Of a stretch of DNA of 64,000 bases, positions 33,816-46,299 are shown piece after piece. The notes under the pieces are model-generated. The model was not told where the DNA came from, searched no databases, and saw only the letters and a program-made list of their open reading frames with translations. The DNA comes from Charina bottae. Its lineage: Eukaryota > Chordata > Lepidosauria > Squamata > Charinaidae. The stretch is from the NCBI GenBank assembly GCA_023362775.1, contig JALMGJ010000005.1:84206921-84270920 (forward strand). The letters are read 5' to 3'. Positions within the stretch are counted from its first letter, which is position 1, and every line of letters begins with the position of its first letter. A program made the position numbers and the translations under genes.

Positions 33816-35339
33816 TGTGCGGCCCAAGACAATTCCTCTTCACTCAATGTGGCCCAGGGAAGTCAAAAGGTTGGACACCCCTGGTTTAGATATTCTTTCC
33901 ATTTTAATATATGAATTGTTCAACCTAATATATAAATGTATATTTGTAATTATATTTTTTAATGTTTGGAAGTATGTCTGCATAAAATATAACTTAGAGA
34001 CAGAACAAAAATAAAGTGCATCCATTTCTTCCTTATTTGGTAATGTAATTGATCCAGTTGGAGATCACATAATGAATGGGGTGTCACCATGGCATTATAT
34101 GGCCAATTTAGCTTGTTGGCAAGATTGCTAAAAACAAACAAGGCCAACTGAGACTGGATAAAACAGAACATAGGTGCTTCCGAGCATTGCAGTTCCCAGT
34201 TACCTACGTTGTGTTCAAATGAATACACGTTGGGGAAAAATGCAAAGAAAGACACTGACCACTATGTCAATGAAAAAGGCATGTCTTACTACATACTGTA
34301 TCCTAAAATGTCATTCCCAAATCAATTTCAACATTGATTCTGCCCAGGAAAGAGTATTTTTGAATCACTTAACACCACAGACTATTTGCTACACAACATG
34401 TTTCACCCACTTTCACATAACTAAGGTGTGGCTTAAATCTATACTGTTTCTACTATGTTCACATTCAAAATCAACACTCAAATGGAATTTATATATACTT
34501 TTACTGATATTTTTATGAGTATCTATGAGCAGAGCAGGCAACCAGTACCAATCAATGGCTAAGTCTACAAACTCAGTTGACCCAAACTGAGTACCGGTTA
34601 CTTATCCGCTAAGTCAATGGCACATAAGCCAGAATGCCTGGGTCAAACAAGAGCCAGAAACTTCTGACACTGTCCCAGTCCTTGCAAAGATGGCTGAGTG
34701 ACTATCCCTCCTTGCCCTTTAAAGTTTTGAGAAAAAGTTAAAAAACAAAAAACGGGGGGCCCAGTTGGGGCCACTGTGGGCTGAGCTGAAGGGGCTTCCC
34801 CACTCCTGCCCCCTTCCTTCCCAGTCTCCCCTCCCAAGTGGGGCTGTGGTGAGGTTGTAGAAAGCAGGAGCAGCAAGAGGAGGTTCCTAGAGCAGCTCAG
34901 TTGTTGTGGGGCTGCTTTTGATTCCTTCTCTGTGTCCAATAGGAGGCAGGGAGGATTTGCCCTTTTGTTCCTATTAGGATGGCTGCGGAAGCTTTTTGTA
35001 GCCCCAGACCGCCATGTCTGTTTGGGGCTAAAAACTCGGTTCTACTAATCCCAGTATTAATTGGGTTATAGTATTTGCAAGGCATGCTAAAGTCACCACG
35101 AGCCACTTAAGAGGGCCATGCAGGTCCAGCCAATTAATGGGTACCACCTTAAGTGGGACAATATGCTGACGTCCTGTCGGGGAGTCGGCCACCGAACGAA
35201 AAACATCTCTGGAATGGCGGCGGCAATGACGGAACCCGGAAAAAGCAGCATCTACAGGACATCAGCAGCCGGCTCCGACGCAAGGCATTGTGGGGCTTGT
35301 AGTCCAAATAGCCATGGAAGAGTCGGTTCCCTTACCCCT

Positions 35340-35480
35340 TCCCTTAAGCGTGCGGTTTAAAATTGTATAATGTATAAAATGTATAACTATATGTATGTAA
35401 GCCGCCTAGAGTCCTCCGTTAGGGAGGGGATAGGCGGGGTATAAATACAATAAATAAATAAATAAATTAATTAATGAAAT
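35340..35480 (+). repeat. LINE/SINE 3' tail (CR1/L2-like)
   Basis: AAGCCGCCTAGAGTCCTCCG, GATAGGCGGGGTATAAATAC and AATAAATAAATAAATTAATT form a terminus of the CR1/L2 kind. The upstream 200 bases are GC-rich and unidentified. Confidence 0.55.
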
Positions 35481-35604
35481 CAAACCCAAGCTTTTTATCC
35501 TTATTAAACTCTCACCATCCATCAATTAAAATTGAACTTTCTAACCTTCCATCCAAGAAAACCACTGACATCTCTTTTGCTGTTGCAACTGTGCAGTGGA
35601 CTAC

Positions 35605-35630
35605 CTACCTACCTACCTACCTACCTACCT
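35605..35630. repeat. (CTAC)n microsatellite
   Basis: Six to seven CTAC units in a row. Confidence 0.85.
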
Positions 35631-37397
35631 AATTTATATATCTCTTCCCCCCCTCAACCCATGAGACTGAAGAGGCTCTGTTTCCCACCCAAGAAGTGGG
35701 CAGATTTTATACTACTGGAATCTCTCTAGGACTGCAAATGATGGACACCCCTGAAACAGAGGTCTTAATTCTTTATACAGTAACGCCAAGCAGCCTTATG
35801 TGGCACAACCTCCAAAACACTTGGAAATCTTTTTCAATGAGCGACAGTAATAGCCAGGTAATCAAAGTCGCTGCTATCATATTCTCTGGATACCTGCCAG
35901 ACAGCCATTAGCAAGCCTTTTCATCTCTCAGAGGACCTGTAATGGTTCTCTCATGATTCACTGTGATGAACCGGGAGTTGGGGGACTGCAGAAAACTGAC
36001 TGGCAATGGGAGAAATGGAACTAAAATGAATTACCTCTACCTATTCCCCCATTCTACTCAAAATATTACCTTCAGCATTAAGGATATGATGAAGCTAAAA
36101 ATATAAGATACACATGGCCTGAACAATGGTAAAGCAACTACAGTTATATGCAAGCAATATCACTGATAATCAATTGCCTCTGACGGCCACAACTCACTCA
36201 TGCCAACACAGCCAGAACGCAGATGGAAAAGGCTGGGAATGGCCCACCTCGTCAACCACAGGCTGAGCAACCGAGCACTGCCAGCAGGGCTGCAAGACAG
36301 CTGCCTGTAAAAATATACGCTTAAACAAAGTCTGTCAAGGACAGTGCAGCTTTCATGATTATATTAAAAGGGCCAGAATTTTCTCTAGCTGCTAAGACAG
36401 TTCCAGAAAGACTGGGCTTTGAATTAAACATTTACCTTAGGAAGCATGAAGTATAATACAAATAATTCTTCAGAAAGAATCTGCTCCGATAGCTAACCAT
36501 GGATCCTCTGGAATAACACCGTAGCGACGTATGGATGGTAAATGAACAAAACGCATTAAGAAATTCTTAATCTCTGCACCCCAGCCAAGGAATATGAGTG
36601 ATCTACTTTAGAGCTTCATGTAAAGCAACACAAATCTAGACAATCACTATAACTCTTTGCTGGCATCTAGAGAACATCCATATTGTTGAATCCCAGAACT
36701 AGTTCTAGCTTTCATGTCATCAAGACAAAAGGCAGTGTCTGCCTTTCACAGCAAAGGCGTGCTTAAGAAAAGCAAATATGTTATGGGTCAACTTCTGAAA
36801 GCTCCAAAGAACTATTGGAAGAGTGAGGAAAGTTAATGGACAATATTCACCAAATATGGTTTTTACTTGTTTAATGAGATGTACATGCAAATGTCCTGGA
36901 CAATTATGGAGGAAGGGAAGAGGAGCACTGCATTTTTTCTTCCGATACAAAACTATTTTTGGCGAGGCAAACAGTAATTTTCTATTTATCTGTTAATTCC
37001 CATTATTCCCAATTGAAAGAAACCAATTAAATCAGGGATGGCCCTATCACTACAGATAAGGCAGTAGAGGTCATCACAGTTAGTCTGAGGAACTCCAGGC
37101 CATCTGAAGGTTTCCCATACCTGGTCTGGTGCACTTCCTCACTTGGAGCAGTGAGGGATTAGAAGGAAAGCAATACAATAGCTTGTACTGTATCCTCTCC
37201 AAGCCTATATTAACTTTGGGGAAGGAGAGAGGATCTGGCCTGAGCTAACTGCAGAGCTCTTTCTCTACTGCTACAACTCATCATTCTGAGATGTTCTTAG
37301 CTGATGTCACTATAACTATGAAGACAAATTTAAGGAACAAAATCTTAATGGAAGCTTCACTAAAACCTGAGTGGGATGTAGGGTTGATAATTTAGGA

Positions 37398-38890
37398 CAA
37401 GGACTGAACCCAACCAAACACAAGTTAGAGCCGCTATTAAGGCCTACCTTGTGGCAGCAAGAGCGGCAAAACATCAATATTTCTCCGCTCTTATTGCATC
37501 CACAGAATGCCGCCCAGCGGCCCCGTTTAAGATCACTCAATCCTTTTTGGGAAAGGATTCAGGGCCGCACAGAGGAGTTTTCTGGGCATCTGCAGGATAA
37601 TATCCCTCGGATCCGTTCCAAGTTGGATGCCAAGTGTGAGGCATGGCCTGTGGAGATGCCTGGGGAATGTACTTACCCGGTTATCTGGGAACAGTTTGAT
37701 CCTGTTGGGCCCGAGGAAATGGACAGGGTCCTCCTGACTGTAAATGCCACCACTTGTCAATTAGATCCATGCCCCTCCTGGCTGGTGAAGGCAGCTCTGG
37801 AGGTGACGTGTGGTTGGGTCCAGGCGATGGTGAATTCATCCTCGAGAGATGGAATGTTCCCGGCTGCCTTTAAGGAGGCGCTGGTGCACCCCCTCCTCAA
37901 GAAACCGTTGCTGGACCCCACAGTGCTGGACAATTCAGCCTCCCACCTCCCCTTTTTAGGGAAGGTGGTTGAGAAAGTGGTGGCATTGCAACTCCAGAGG
38001 ATTCTGGATGAAATTGATTATGTAGACCCCTTCCAGTCGGGTTTCAGGCCGAGATATGGGACGGAAACAGCATTGGTTGCATTTTTGGATGATCTCTGGC
38101 GGGAGCGGGATGGGGGCAGTGCATCCATCCTTGCTCTTCTTGATCTCTCAGCGGCTTTCGATACCATCATACATGTTGTGCGCCAGTTATGCCCCTTTCT
38201 GGATCGAGTCCCTCCAGTCAGTCACTCATGCCCATGTCATCTCCCGTATAGACTACTGTAACGCGCTCTACATGGGGCTACCCTTGAAGAGTATCCAGAA
38301 GCTACAGCTGGTGCAGAATGCGGCCATGCGAGCAGTCTTAGAAGTTCGAAGGAGGGCACACATAACACCATTGCTGCGCGAGCTGCATTGGGTGCCAGTC
38401 TGCTTCCAGGTCCAATTCAAGGTGTTGAATTGAGGGACCTGAGGGACCATCTCATCCCCATTACATCAACCCATCCCAACCGGTCAGTCAGAGAAGGCAT
38501 GTTACGGACCCTGTCCATGAGAGATTGTCGATTGGTGGACCCCAGGGAGCGAACCTTCTCTGCCATGGCTGCCACCCTGTGGAACACTCTTCCCCCAGAG
38601 GTGAGGCAGGCCCCCTCTCTCCTGGCCTTCCGGGAAGGGTTAAAGACCTGGCTCTGTCATCTCGCTTGGGGTGGGAAGGGGGGTAGTCAATCCTGGGGGT
38701 GGCTAGCGCCCTAAAGTGGTTCCCATGTACTTATGAATTTAAATCAGAATTTTTAATATTGCCATCCTGGATGGTATTTTATATTTATATTTAAGGTATT
38801 GTGTTTTTATTGTATTTTAATCTCTTTTAGCTTTACTGTATACCACCAAGAGTCCCTCTTTTGAGGGAGATGGGCGGTGAAGAAATTTGA
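37398..38890 (+). mobile_element. CR1/L3 LINE with internal RT deletion
   Basis: 5' truncated just before the RT. The frame 37371-38261 includes DPCPSWLVKAALEVTCGWVQ, LPFLGKVVEKVVALQLQRIL, DPFQSGFRPRYGTETALVAF and LLDLSAAFDTI, then jumps straight to HVVRQLCPFLDR. About 565 bases that encode GVPQGS and YADD are gone relative to 17206-21551. The C-terminal part continues in other frames (YMGLPLKSIQKLQLVQNAAM, FSAMAATLWNTLPPEVRQAP) to about 38714. The 3' UTR leads into a GATT/GATA microsatellite. Confidence 0.9.
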
Positions 38891-38945
38891 TTGATTGATT
38901 GATTGATTGATAGATAGATAGATAGATAGATAGATAGAGATAGAG
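38888..38945. repeat. (GATT)n(GATA)n microsatellite
   Basis: About six GATT units then about eight GATA units, replacing the AAAT-type tail of the LINE at 37398-38890. Confidence 0.9.
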
Positions 38946-39536
38946 GCTTGAGAGGGCATGGCAATAAAGTATAGGAAGTCAACCAACTCTCAAAAGCTAA
39001 CAGTGGAAGAGTCAAAGACAATGGTCAGGTATGTTTTTATTCAGATGCCAGAAGAATTAAGCAATCAAGCTATGGCAGAATCATGCAAACAAATCTTCCA
39101 GTTATGACAGTCCCAAGGGCTACAATGTACTTCCCTTTCTCCCATCCATACTTGGTAATGGGCCTCCTGCTACTCATGTTTAGGCTTGGTGGAGAGGGTA
39201 CCACATGGTCTTGCCTAGACTCAGGCTCTTTGCTTCTGGCCTTGCTAGCTTTAGCGACCATACTAAGCTCTACTTGGGGAATCTGTGAACAATAGTCAGG
39301 CTGCCTGATGAAACTTCTAATATGTAGATGTGACGCTACTCAGGAGGAAGCAGAATGAAGGATCTCAAGAGTTGTCCAGACATCTGATCACAAATCCAAT
39401 CTAGTAAAACCAATAAGTGGCTATGGGTTTTGTAATCCAAACCCTCTAAAGGTCATCAAGCTGCCTATTCCAAGAATAAAGTTGACTTAACTAAGTTATC
39501 ATAATGTAATTAAACACATTTTTCATAAGATTATAT

Positions 39537-39763
39537 CAGTGGTGGTCCACGTAATTGGCTCCCGCCTGCAAATCCCAACCCCCCGGTCTGCGCGATTGGC
39601 TCCCGCCTGCAAAACCCACCCCTGGTCTGCGCAATTGGTTCCCGCCTACAAACCCCGCTCCTTGTCTGCGCGATTGGCTCCCGCCTACAAATCCCCCCCC
39701 CAGTCCGTGGAAAAATTGTCTTCCCCGCCCGGTCCCTGGTGCCAAAAAGGTTGGGTACCCCTG
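39537..39763. mobile_element. hAT MITE, family C copy 2, with tandem modules
   Basis: The right end GGTTGGGTACCCCTG is a hAT-type terminus. The left end CAGTGGTGGTCCACG is a diverged match. About four tandem units of roughly 41 bases, each beginning with a form of GATTGGCTCCCGCC, fill the interior. No 8-bp target duplication is visible (GATTATAT left, TTCCAGAA right), so one end may have been lost or rearranged. Confidence 0.65.
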
Positions 39764-40914
39764 TTCCAGAAGATGGTCTACCAAGAGAAGCCTATTGTAG
39801 CTAGAATAATTTCCTCTGTGCTAGCTTTCCAAACATATGGATAGTTTCCTGATGGACTGTTTTAAAGAAGCCTGGGTATGCTTTGCTTTGTTTATTGCAT
39901 TATTCTATACAAACTATTTAATTCACATTTATTATGATTTATGGTAAATAGAATAAATTCCTACCTCCAAATCCCAATCCCAGATAATTATAGGAAAATA
40001 TATACAGCAGCATATGCTCTTATTTTTAACCACCACTCAGTATTAGCACCTATACATATTGAGGGTATAGATAACTGCCTTAAGGAGAGATTAAACTGAA
40101 AAGATAGGGCTTGATCTTCACACATACAAAAAATTGGCTAAATGCTTAATGATGCACATTGAACCCAACTTAGCTGCATAATTGTGCAATTAAATTTTAT
40201 ACCCTTTTGGACATTAAAACCTGTGATACCTAGAAAATAAAACAATTTGAGTCTGGTATTTGCTTTCACAGAGGTTAAGAGCTGATCTATTTAATTACAC
40301 AAACTATCTCAAACAAAACTGGAAAGAAATTTAGTTCTGATTTCACATAACCCCAACCTACTACCACCATTATCTTCACATTTCATGAATTGAGGACAAG
40401 GCAGAGATTTTTCTTTCTGTATCCATTTATACATATACCCCATACCACTGAAGATCAGACCCCCATCCCTCTGTTTACCTTTAATTCTAGTTGATTAAAG
40501 CTTGCATGTATTATAATAACAATTAAGTATTTAAGAAATTAGGATACTGTTCCTCCTCCTCCCAGTATTCACCAACAACTACTTCTTGGAAATTCCATAA
40601 ATAAATGCCTCGACTATATGGAAGAAAGAATTTTCTCTAGAAATGTGGGATTTTAATACCTCTCCTGAAAGAGCTAAAAGAATTAGAGTCTGTGGCCAGC
40701 CATGATGCTACCTGGCCTCCTTTCCCCGCCAGAGAATTGTACCAGGAAATGCCTAGCAAGGAAAAACCGGTATTTAATATTTGCTTTATCCTTTATTGTA
40801 ACTTAAGTAAATAAAAAAGTTATTTCTTTGTGTGTCCCCCCTTTTCTTTCTTTCTTTTTTCTTTTTTGGCAATGCCAAAACAGACACAGAAGATTTGAAG
40901 GGCACTAAGAAAGC

Positions 40915-41190
40915 CTAAGAATCCCTAGCCCTGCGTGGCGGAGTGAGCTCCCGCACTCGCCCCAGCTCTTGCCCACCTAGCAATTCGAAAGCATGCAAAT
41001 GCAAGTAGATTAATAGGTACCACTTTGGTGGGTAGGTAACAGCGTTCTGTGTGCGTCATGCCGGCCACATGACCGCGGAAGCATCTTCGGACAGCGCTGG
41101 CTCTTTGGCTAACAAACGGAGATGAGCACCGGCCCCTAGAGTCGGACACGACTGCACAAATGTGCGGGGGGAACCTTTAACCTTTACCTT
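40915..41190 (+). mobile_element. Sauria-type SINE, 5' truncated
   Basis: Begins within the B-box region (GAATCCCTAGCCCTGCGTGG) and runs to the CCTTTACCTT end. Flanked by a 9-bp direct repeat, TAAGAAAGC (40906-40914 and 41191-41199). The A box is missing, so it lacks a complete internal promoter. Confidence 0.9.
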
Positions 41191-41605
41191 TAAGAAAGCT
41201 AAACACCAATACAAGACTTTCAAGGTGCAGTTATCAGCAAGGAACAGGAATAATCACAAAGTGCCCCCCCCCCCGCCAAACTCAGTCTCAGTGTAGGAAC
41301 TCCACAACATAAAAGGGGGAAAATAAGAAGGGAAAAGAAGGACCAACATTTCAGTGCTCAACACCAGCCCCACAGCTGAGTTAAAGCAAGCAAAAGAAAT
41401 AAAAATACTGGATTCGTCAGACTCCAAAAGCATTGACATGTCAATGTGCTAATGTTATCCATCTGAGGTCTCCCTCACTGCAGCATGACAGAATCTACTT
41501 ACTTAAAAACGTATCTGACAGATGCTCAGTATCAAACGTTCTATAAGTTCTAAAAAAAGAAAGCAGCAAACTTATCCCAAGCAACTTGTTTTGGTCTCCC
41601 TAAAC

Positions 41606-41721
41606 CCGTGTTTGTCAACCTCAGCGACTTTAAGCTGTGTGGACTTCAGCTCGCTGCTGGCTGGGGAATTCTGGGAGTTGGAGTCTACACAGCTTAAAGT
41701 CGCTGAGGTTGAGAACCACTG
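41606..41721. mobile_element. Short hAT MITE, family D
   Basis: A 116-bp element. The right end AGGTTGAGAACCACTG and left end CCGTGTTTGTCAACCT form an imperfect inverted repeat. The inner arms CAGCGACTTTAAGCTGTGTG and its complement make a long hairpin around GGGAATTCTGGGAGTTGGAG. The flanking 8-mers CCCTAAAC and CCCTATAC differ at one base. Confidence 0.85.
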
Positions 41722-42360
41722 CCCTATACATTCATCCTGCAGCGCAATCAGCTGCTTAGGAAAAGTTTTGCAGAGCAGGCCTTGATGATCACCAAGAAGG
41801 GAAGGGAAAGGGGAGAACTATTTACCCTACACATGCCTGGAACCATGACAACCCAGCCTTCTCTTCAGCAGCTGTGGGACCCTTCCAGGGCACAGCTATT
41901 CAAAGCAGGGACTGGGAAAGCATCAAGCGGTGTTTGTTATAAAGAGTGATTAAATAGATGGTCTTGTGCCTTCTTTGCAATTGCTGGTTCACACGGGAAA
42001 AACTGAGTGCCTCATGCAGAAGGCACGATGCAAAGAGGACGGCTTAGCAGAGAACCTGCGCAAGCCGCGTGATGGAGAAGCTGAAGACAGGTAACTGAAG
42101 AATTATTAGAATTATATTTATTAAAATAGTCCATTCCTGGCTTCATTTTAAATGCAACTTAGAAAATACTCTCTGCAAACTTTCAAGGTTAGGAAATGTA
42201 TTTTGCTTCCTGAATTTCTCTTCTAATATATATCCTGAACAACGGTTATGATTTTGCTCACGAGCCCACTTGTTCACTAAGGCAAGCACTCGGTGCAAGA
42301 ACTTTAGCTCACAAAGCCAGTTGCTTCTGATCTACCCCAAATGATGCTCTTCAATCAACT

Positions 42361-42686
42361 AGAGCCAGTTTGGTCTAGTGGTTAAGGTGCTGGGCTAGAA
42401 TCCAGGAGTCTGTGAGTTCTAGTCCCGCCTTAGGCATGAAAGCCGGCTGGGTGACCTTGGGCCAGTCACACACACACTCAGCCCTCGGAAGGAGCCAATG
42501 GCAAACCAGGAGACTGTGAGTTCTAGTCCTGCCTTAGGCATGAAAGCTGACTGGGTGACCTTGGGCCAGTCGCTCTCTCTCAGCCCAACTCACCTCACAA
42601 GGTTGTTGTTGTGGAGAAAATAGGAGGAGGAAGGAGTATTAGGTATGTTTGCCGCCTTGAGTTATTTATAAAAAAATAAAGGCGGG

Positions 42687-42732
<46 letters not shown>
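42361..42732 (+). mobile_element. tRNA-derived SINE with doubled B-box region, ATCT tail
   Basis: Starts AGAGCCAGTTTGGTCTAGTG (A box). Two successive segments hold GAGTCTGTGAGTTCTAGTCC and GAGACTGTGAGTTCTAGTCC. The body has CCGGCTGGGTGACCTTGGGC. The 3' part is AAAATAGGAGGAGGAAGGAG ... AATAAAGGCGGGATCTATC, then (ATCT)n at 42690-42732. Same head as 12836-13156 but a wholly different tail. Confidence 0.85.
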
Positions 42733-42733
<1 letters not shown>

Positions 42734-42912
42734 CCAATTTTGAAAAGTGACAACGTTCAATGGTAAAACCACATGCTTTACTTATAAATAGGTCCTAGAT
42801 TTAGTCATTGGTACCTTTAGTCCTTGGTACGACAACAGCAAAAACCCCTGGAGAACCTCTGCTAGTATAAAACAGCTGCTTATACTATTCAGCCTACAGC
42901 TATAAGTCTATA

Positions 42913-43247
42913 AAAAAAGGTAAAGGTTCCCCCCGCACATTTGTGCAGTCGTGTCCGACTTTAGGGGCCGGTGCTCATCTCCGTTTGTTAGCCGAAGAGC
43001 CAGCGTTGTCTGAAGACGCTTCTACGGTCATGTGGCTGCATGATGCACACAGAACGCTGTTACCTACCCACCGAAATGGTACCTATTCATCTACTTGCAT
43101 TTGCATGCTTTCGAATTGCTAGGTTGGCAAGAGCTGGGGCAAGTGCGTGAGCTCACTCTGTCATGCGGGGCTAGGGATTCGAACCTCTGAACTTGCGACC
43201 TTCCGATCGACAAGCCTGGCATCTTACCCGCTGAGCCACCACGCCCC
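42913..43247 (-). mobile_element. Sauria-type SINE, full length, antisense
   Basis: From the complement of the CCTTTACC end (GGTAAAGGTTCCCCC) to the head complement CACCACGCCCC at 43247. A short AGGTAAA repeat may flank it (about 42918-42924 and 43248-43254), overlapping the tail, so the exact right or left limit is uncertain. Confidence 0.88.
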
Positions 43248-43571
43248 AGGTAAAAGGCAGACTCGTATCAGGAAGATGGTATGCTAGAGAGGAGGATATT
43301 GCCTTTTCAGCCAAACTCAAAACTGGATGACAGTGATTTTGATATCTTGGACATCGTGGCTACCTTTTTGTGGGTCCACAATATTATTTTATTTTTCCAA
43401 CCCCCCCCACCAAAAATGGAGTAAACTATAAACGAACAGTTATCAACATTCTAAACTACACAAAAACTACTGATTGCTAACAATATGCCCCTTTTGCACA
43501 ATTATGCTAACAAATCAATCTATAAATCACCATAAGGCACTGAATATTCTCAGCTTCACTTTTAATATATA

Positions 43572-43897
43572 AAAGGTAAAGGTTCCCCCACACAGTCGTG
43601 TCCGACTCTAGGAGCTGGTGCTCATCTCTGTTTGTTAGTTGAAGAGCCAGCGCTGTCCGAAGACGCTTCCGCGGTCATGTGGCTAGCATGACGCACGCGG
43701 AACGCTGTTACCTACCTACTGAAGTGGTACCTATTTATCTACTTGCATTTGCATGCTTTTGAATTGTTAGGTTGGCAAGATCTGGGGCGAGTGCGGGAGC
43801 TCACTCCGTCACACGGGGCTAGGGTCTTGAACCTCTGAACTTGCGACCTTCCGATCGACAAGCCTGGTGTCTTAACCGCTGAGCCACCGCGCCCCCT
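43572..43897 (-). mobile_element. Sauria-type SINE, full length, antisense
   Basis: Full element with a perfect 13-bp target duplication, CTTTTAATATATA (43559-43571 and 43898-43910). The body carries several changes relative to neighbours, for example loss of the CGCACATTTGTG segment near its 3' end. Confidence 0.92.
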
Positions 43898-44709
43898 CTT
43901 TTAATATATACCAATAAAATTAAGTTAAAATTCAATATTCAATAAAAATTATCCTCATAGTTAATATTTCTGCTCAACTTCTCCTGATGAGGTTCAGCTA
44001 AGCTAAATGTTCCATGCCATCTTAAGTAATGGTTGATTCAATATTCTACCATATTCTGCTGAAATGAGCTATGACTTGACAGGTGGCTGTCAGAAGAAAA
44101 GTTGCTCTTTATTCAGTAGATCTAAATTAAGCCTTTAGATACTAACAACAGAGTTAATATGGGGAATGTGGTTCTCTCTTTTTGAATATTCCTACTGCAT
44201 ACACGAAAGACTTTGGTCCAAAACTTTTTAATGGATGAGCATTGCCACCACATATGAAAGTATGTATTGATCTGACTACAATTGCAAGTCCACAATTAAA
44301 AAAGGGATAAAGTTCACAATTTGACAAGAGGTAATGTGAGAAGACATTACAAGGTGGGGTGTAACAAACAAACTCCATTACTAAATACTACTTGTATATT
44401 TAGGAATCTCCATAGATTAAGAGCTATATAAAGTTGATCCATCAGTGCAACCTAAGCTGAAATTCTTCCTTTGTGAGCAAAACCGGCAGAATTGAGAGTG
44501 ATATTGCCACTCTAGTTTCTTGGAGAGGAGAAAGAAATGGAAGAACAAGAAGAGCAATAGCAAAGCAGAGGAATGGTGTTTCATGTGTGACAGACAATAT
44601 CACAGACAGGTAAATAGGCAAAGTTTAGCTGGCATAAAGATTGCAAGGAATACAACTCTTCACAAATGGAATAGCGCTATAGAGGGACAAAGGTTTTCAG
44701 ATGGTATCA

Positions 44710-44800
44710 AGTTATTTGATTATATCCTGCCTTTATTTTGTACAACTCAAGGTGTGGTACATAATGCTCCCTCCTCTATTTTCCCCACAATAAGAGCATT
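44710..44800 (-). repeat. SINE 3' tail fragment, antisense
   Basis: The complement reads GAAAATAGAGGAGGGAGCAT ... CCTTGAGTTGTACAAAATAA AGGC, which matches the tail module of the SINE at 42361-42732. Confidence 0.5.
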
Positions 44801-44802
44801 GA

Positions 44803-45395
44803 GAGGTTGACCACTATGTCTACCTGGGACGGCTAATCAGAATGAACAACGATCAAAGAGAAGAACTGGTCAGAAGAAAGAAAGCTGGATGGGCTAGATA
44901 TAACTCCATTAGAGAAGTCTTACAAAATGAGATGATAGACAGAAAACTGCATGCTAATCTTTTTAATTCGACTGTCTTACTGGCGGTGCTATATGGAAGT
45001 GAAACATGGTCGCTAACAAAGGCAGAAGAGGAAGAGCTTTCAAAAGCAGTAAGGGAAAGATCCATGCTGAAAGTTTCTCTCCGAGACCACATCCCAAGTA
45101 GTCAGATTAGAGCACAAAGTGGAATAAATGTTGTCGTCAAATATTGAAAACGGAAGCTACGCTGGGCAGGACACGTCGCGTGCATGTCAGATGGCCGTTG
45201 GACAACAGCAGTTGCCGAATGGTATCCAAGAGAAATAAAAAGTCCCCTTGGCCGACCTCCAAAGAGATGGGAAGACACAATAGTCAAGAACTTTGGCCGA
45301 ACCTGGAGAAGGAAAGCCAGGATTCGAGACGAATGGAAAGCGAGTTGCGACCAGCAGGATTCTGTCCAGCGACAGTCTGGTCAATCGAGGTGATC
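44803..45395 (+). mobile_element. RTE-like LINE, RT C-terminal fragment (not BovB)
   Basis: One reading frame with a single TGA (45145-45147) carries VYLGRLIRMNNDQREELVRR, AVLYGSETWSLTKAEEEELS, MLKVSLRDHIPSSQIRAQSG, RKLRWAGHVACMSDGRWT and LGRPPKRWEDTIVKNFGRTW. This order of motifs (YGSETW, VSLRDxI, KxRWAGHVA, GRPPxRW) is the C-terminal end of an RTE-type reverse transcriptase. It differs clearly from BovB, whose equivalents are YGCESWTIRKAE and KYFGHIMRRQ. Nothing is recognised before 44803 or after 45395, so both ends are truncated. Confidence 0.75.
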
Positions 45396-45643
45396 AAGGA
45401 GCAACCCTGTGAGATGGGTTAGGCTGAAACAGAGTGATTTGAAATTCTCCTTAGATCTAGAGCTCTGCAAAACATTAGCCAAGTTGGATGACTGTCCCTC
45501 CAGACTGGGCAGTCCCTTTACTTCCAGATGGCCAGCCACTGATCCAAGTGGGAAGAATTTGGGGAAAACACTGTGGAAGAAAATTTGGAGGTCAGTTTAA
45601 CTTAGGCAAGGTTAAGCCTGGAAAACAGGCAAAAGGTGCTTAA

Positions 45644-45981
45644 AGGTAAAGGTAAAGGTTCCCCCCGCACAGTTGTGCAGTCGTGTCCGACTCTAGGGGC
45701 CGGTGCTCATCTCCGTTTGTTAGCCGAAGAGCCAGCGTTGTTTGAAGACGCTTCCACGGTCATGTGGCCAGCATGACGTGCGCGGAACGCTGTTACCATC
45801 CCACCGAAGTGGTACCTATTAATCTACTTGCATTTGCACGCTTTCGAATTGCTAGTTGGCAAGAGCTGGAGCTAGTGCGGGAGCTCACTCCGTCACGCGG
45901 GGCTAGGGATTCGAACCTCCGAACTTGCGATCTTCCGATCGACAAGCCTGGCGTCTTACCCGCTGAGCCACCACGCCCCTT
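45644..45981 (-). mobile_element. Sauria-type SINE, full length, antisense
   Basis: Complete element with a perfect 13-bp target duplication, AAAAGGTGCTTAA (45631-45643 and 45982-45994). A and B boxes are intact on the minus strand. Confidence 0.93.
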
Positions 45982-46299
45982 AAAAGGTGCTTAAGTCAAC
46001 CCTTAATAAGATAAAGCCAACTTTACATATATGCTTTTCAGCCCATGAAGAAATTAAAACTGCAAATACAAAGCAACCACTATTCTGCATCCCAACTTAT
46101 TTCCCTACTTGCTTCAATATGTGGAGTCCTTGATCCATGCTACCTTATTCATCTAAGAGTATGTTGTGGAGGGGTGAGGAGGGAAAAACAGAAGAGTGGA
46201 ACAAGTTTGGAATGGTCTTCTGTGCAAAGATTACTCATCAAAATCTCTGCTTCTATTTCATGACTGATGTATTTTATTGATGAAGTGCTTTTTTGTTAG

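Larger units (their letters stand above)
32622..33883. mobile_element. hAT element, family B copy 1 (non-autonomous), with nested SINE and AT array
   Basis: Terminal repeats CAGGGGTGTCCAACC and GGTTGGACACCCCTG with a perfect 8-bp target duplication GTTTAGAT (32614-32621 and 33884-33891). The interior begins with a CpG-rich block of about 560 bases shared with 55869-57005. It also contains the SINE at 33259-33590 and an AT microsatellite. No transposase frame is seen; the open frames in the CpG-rich block have no recognisable domains. Confidence 0.92.
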
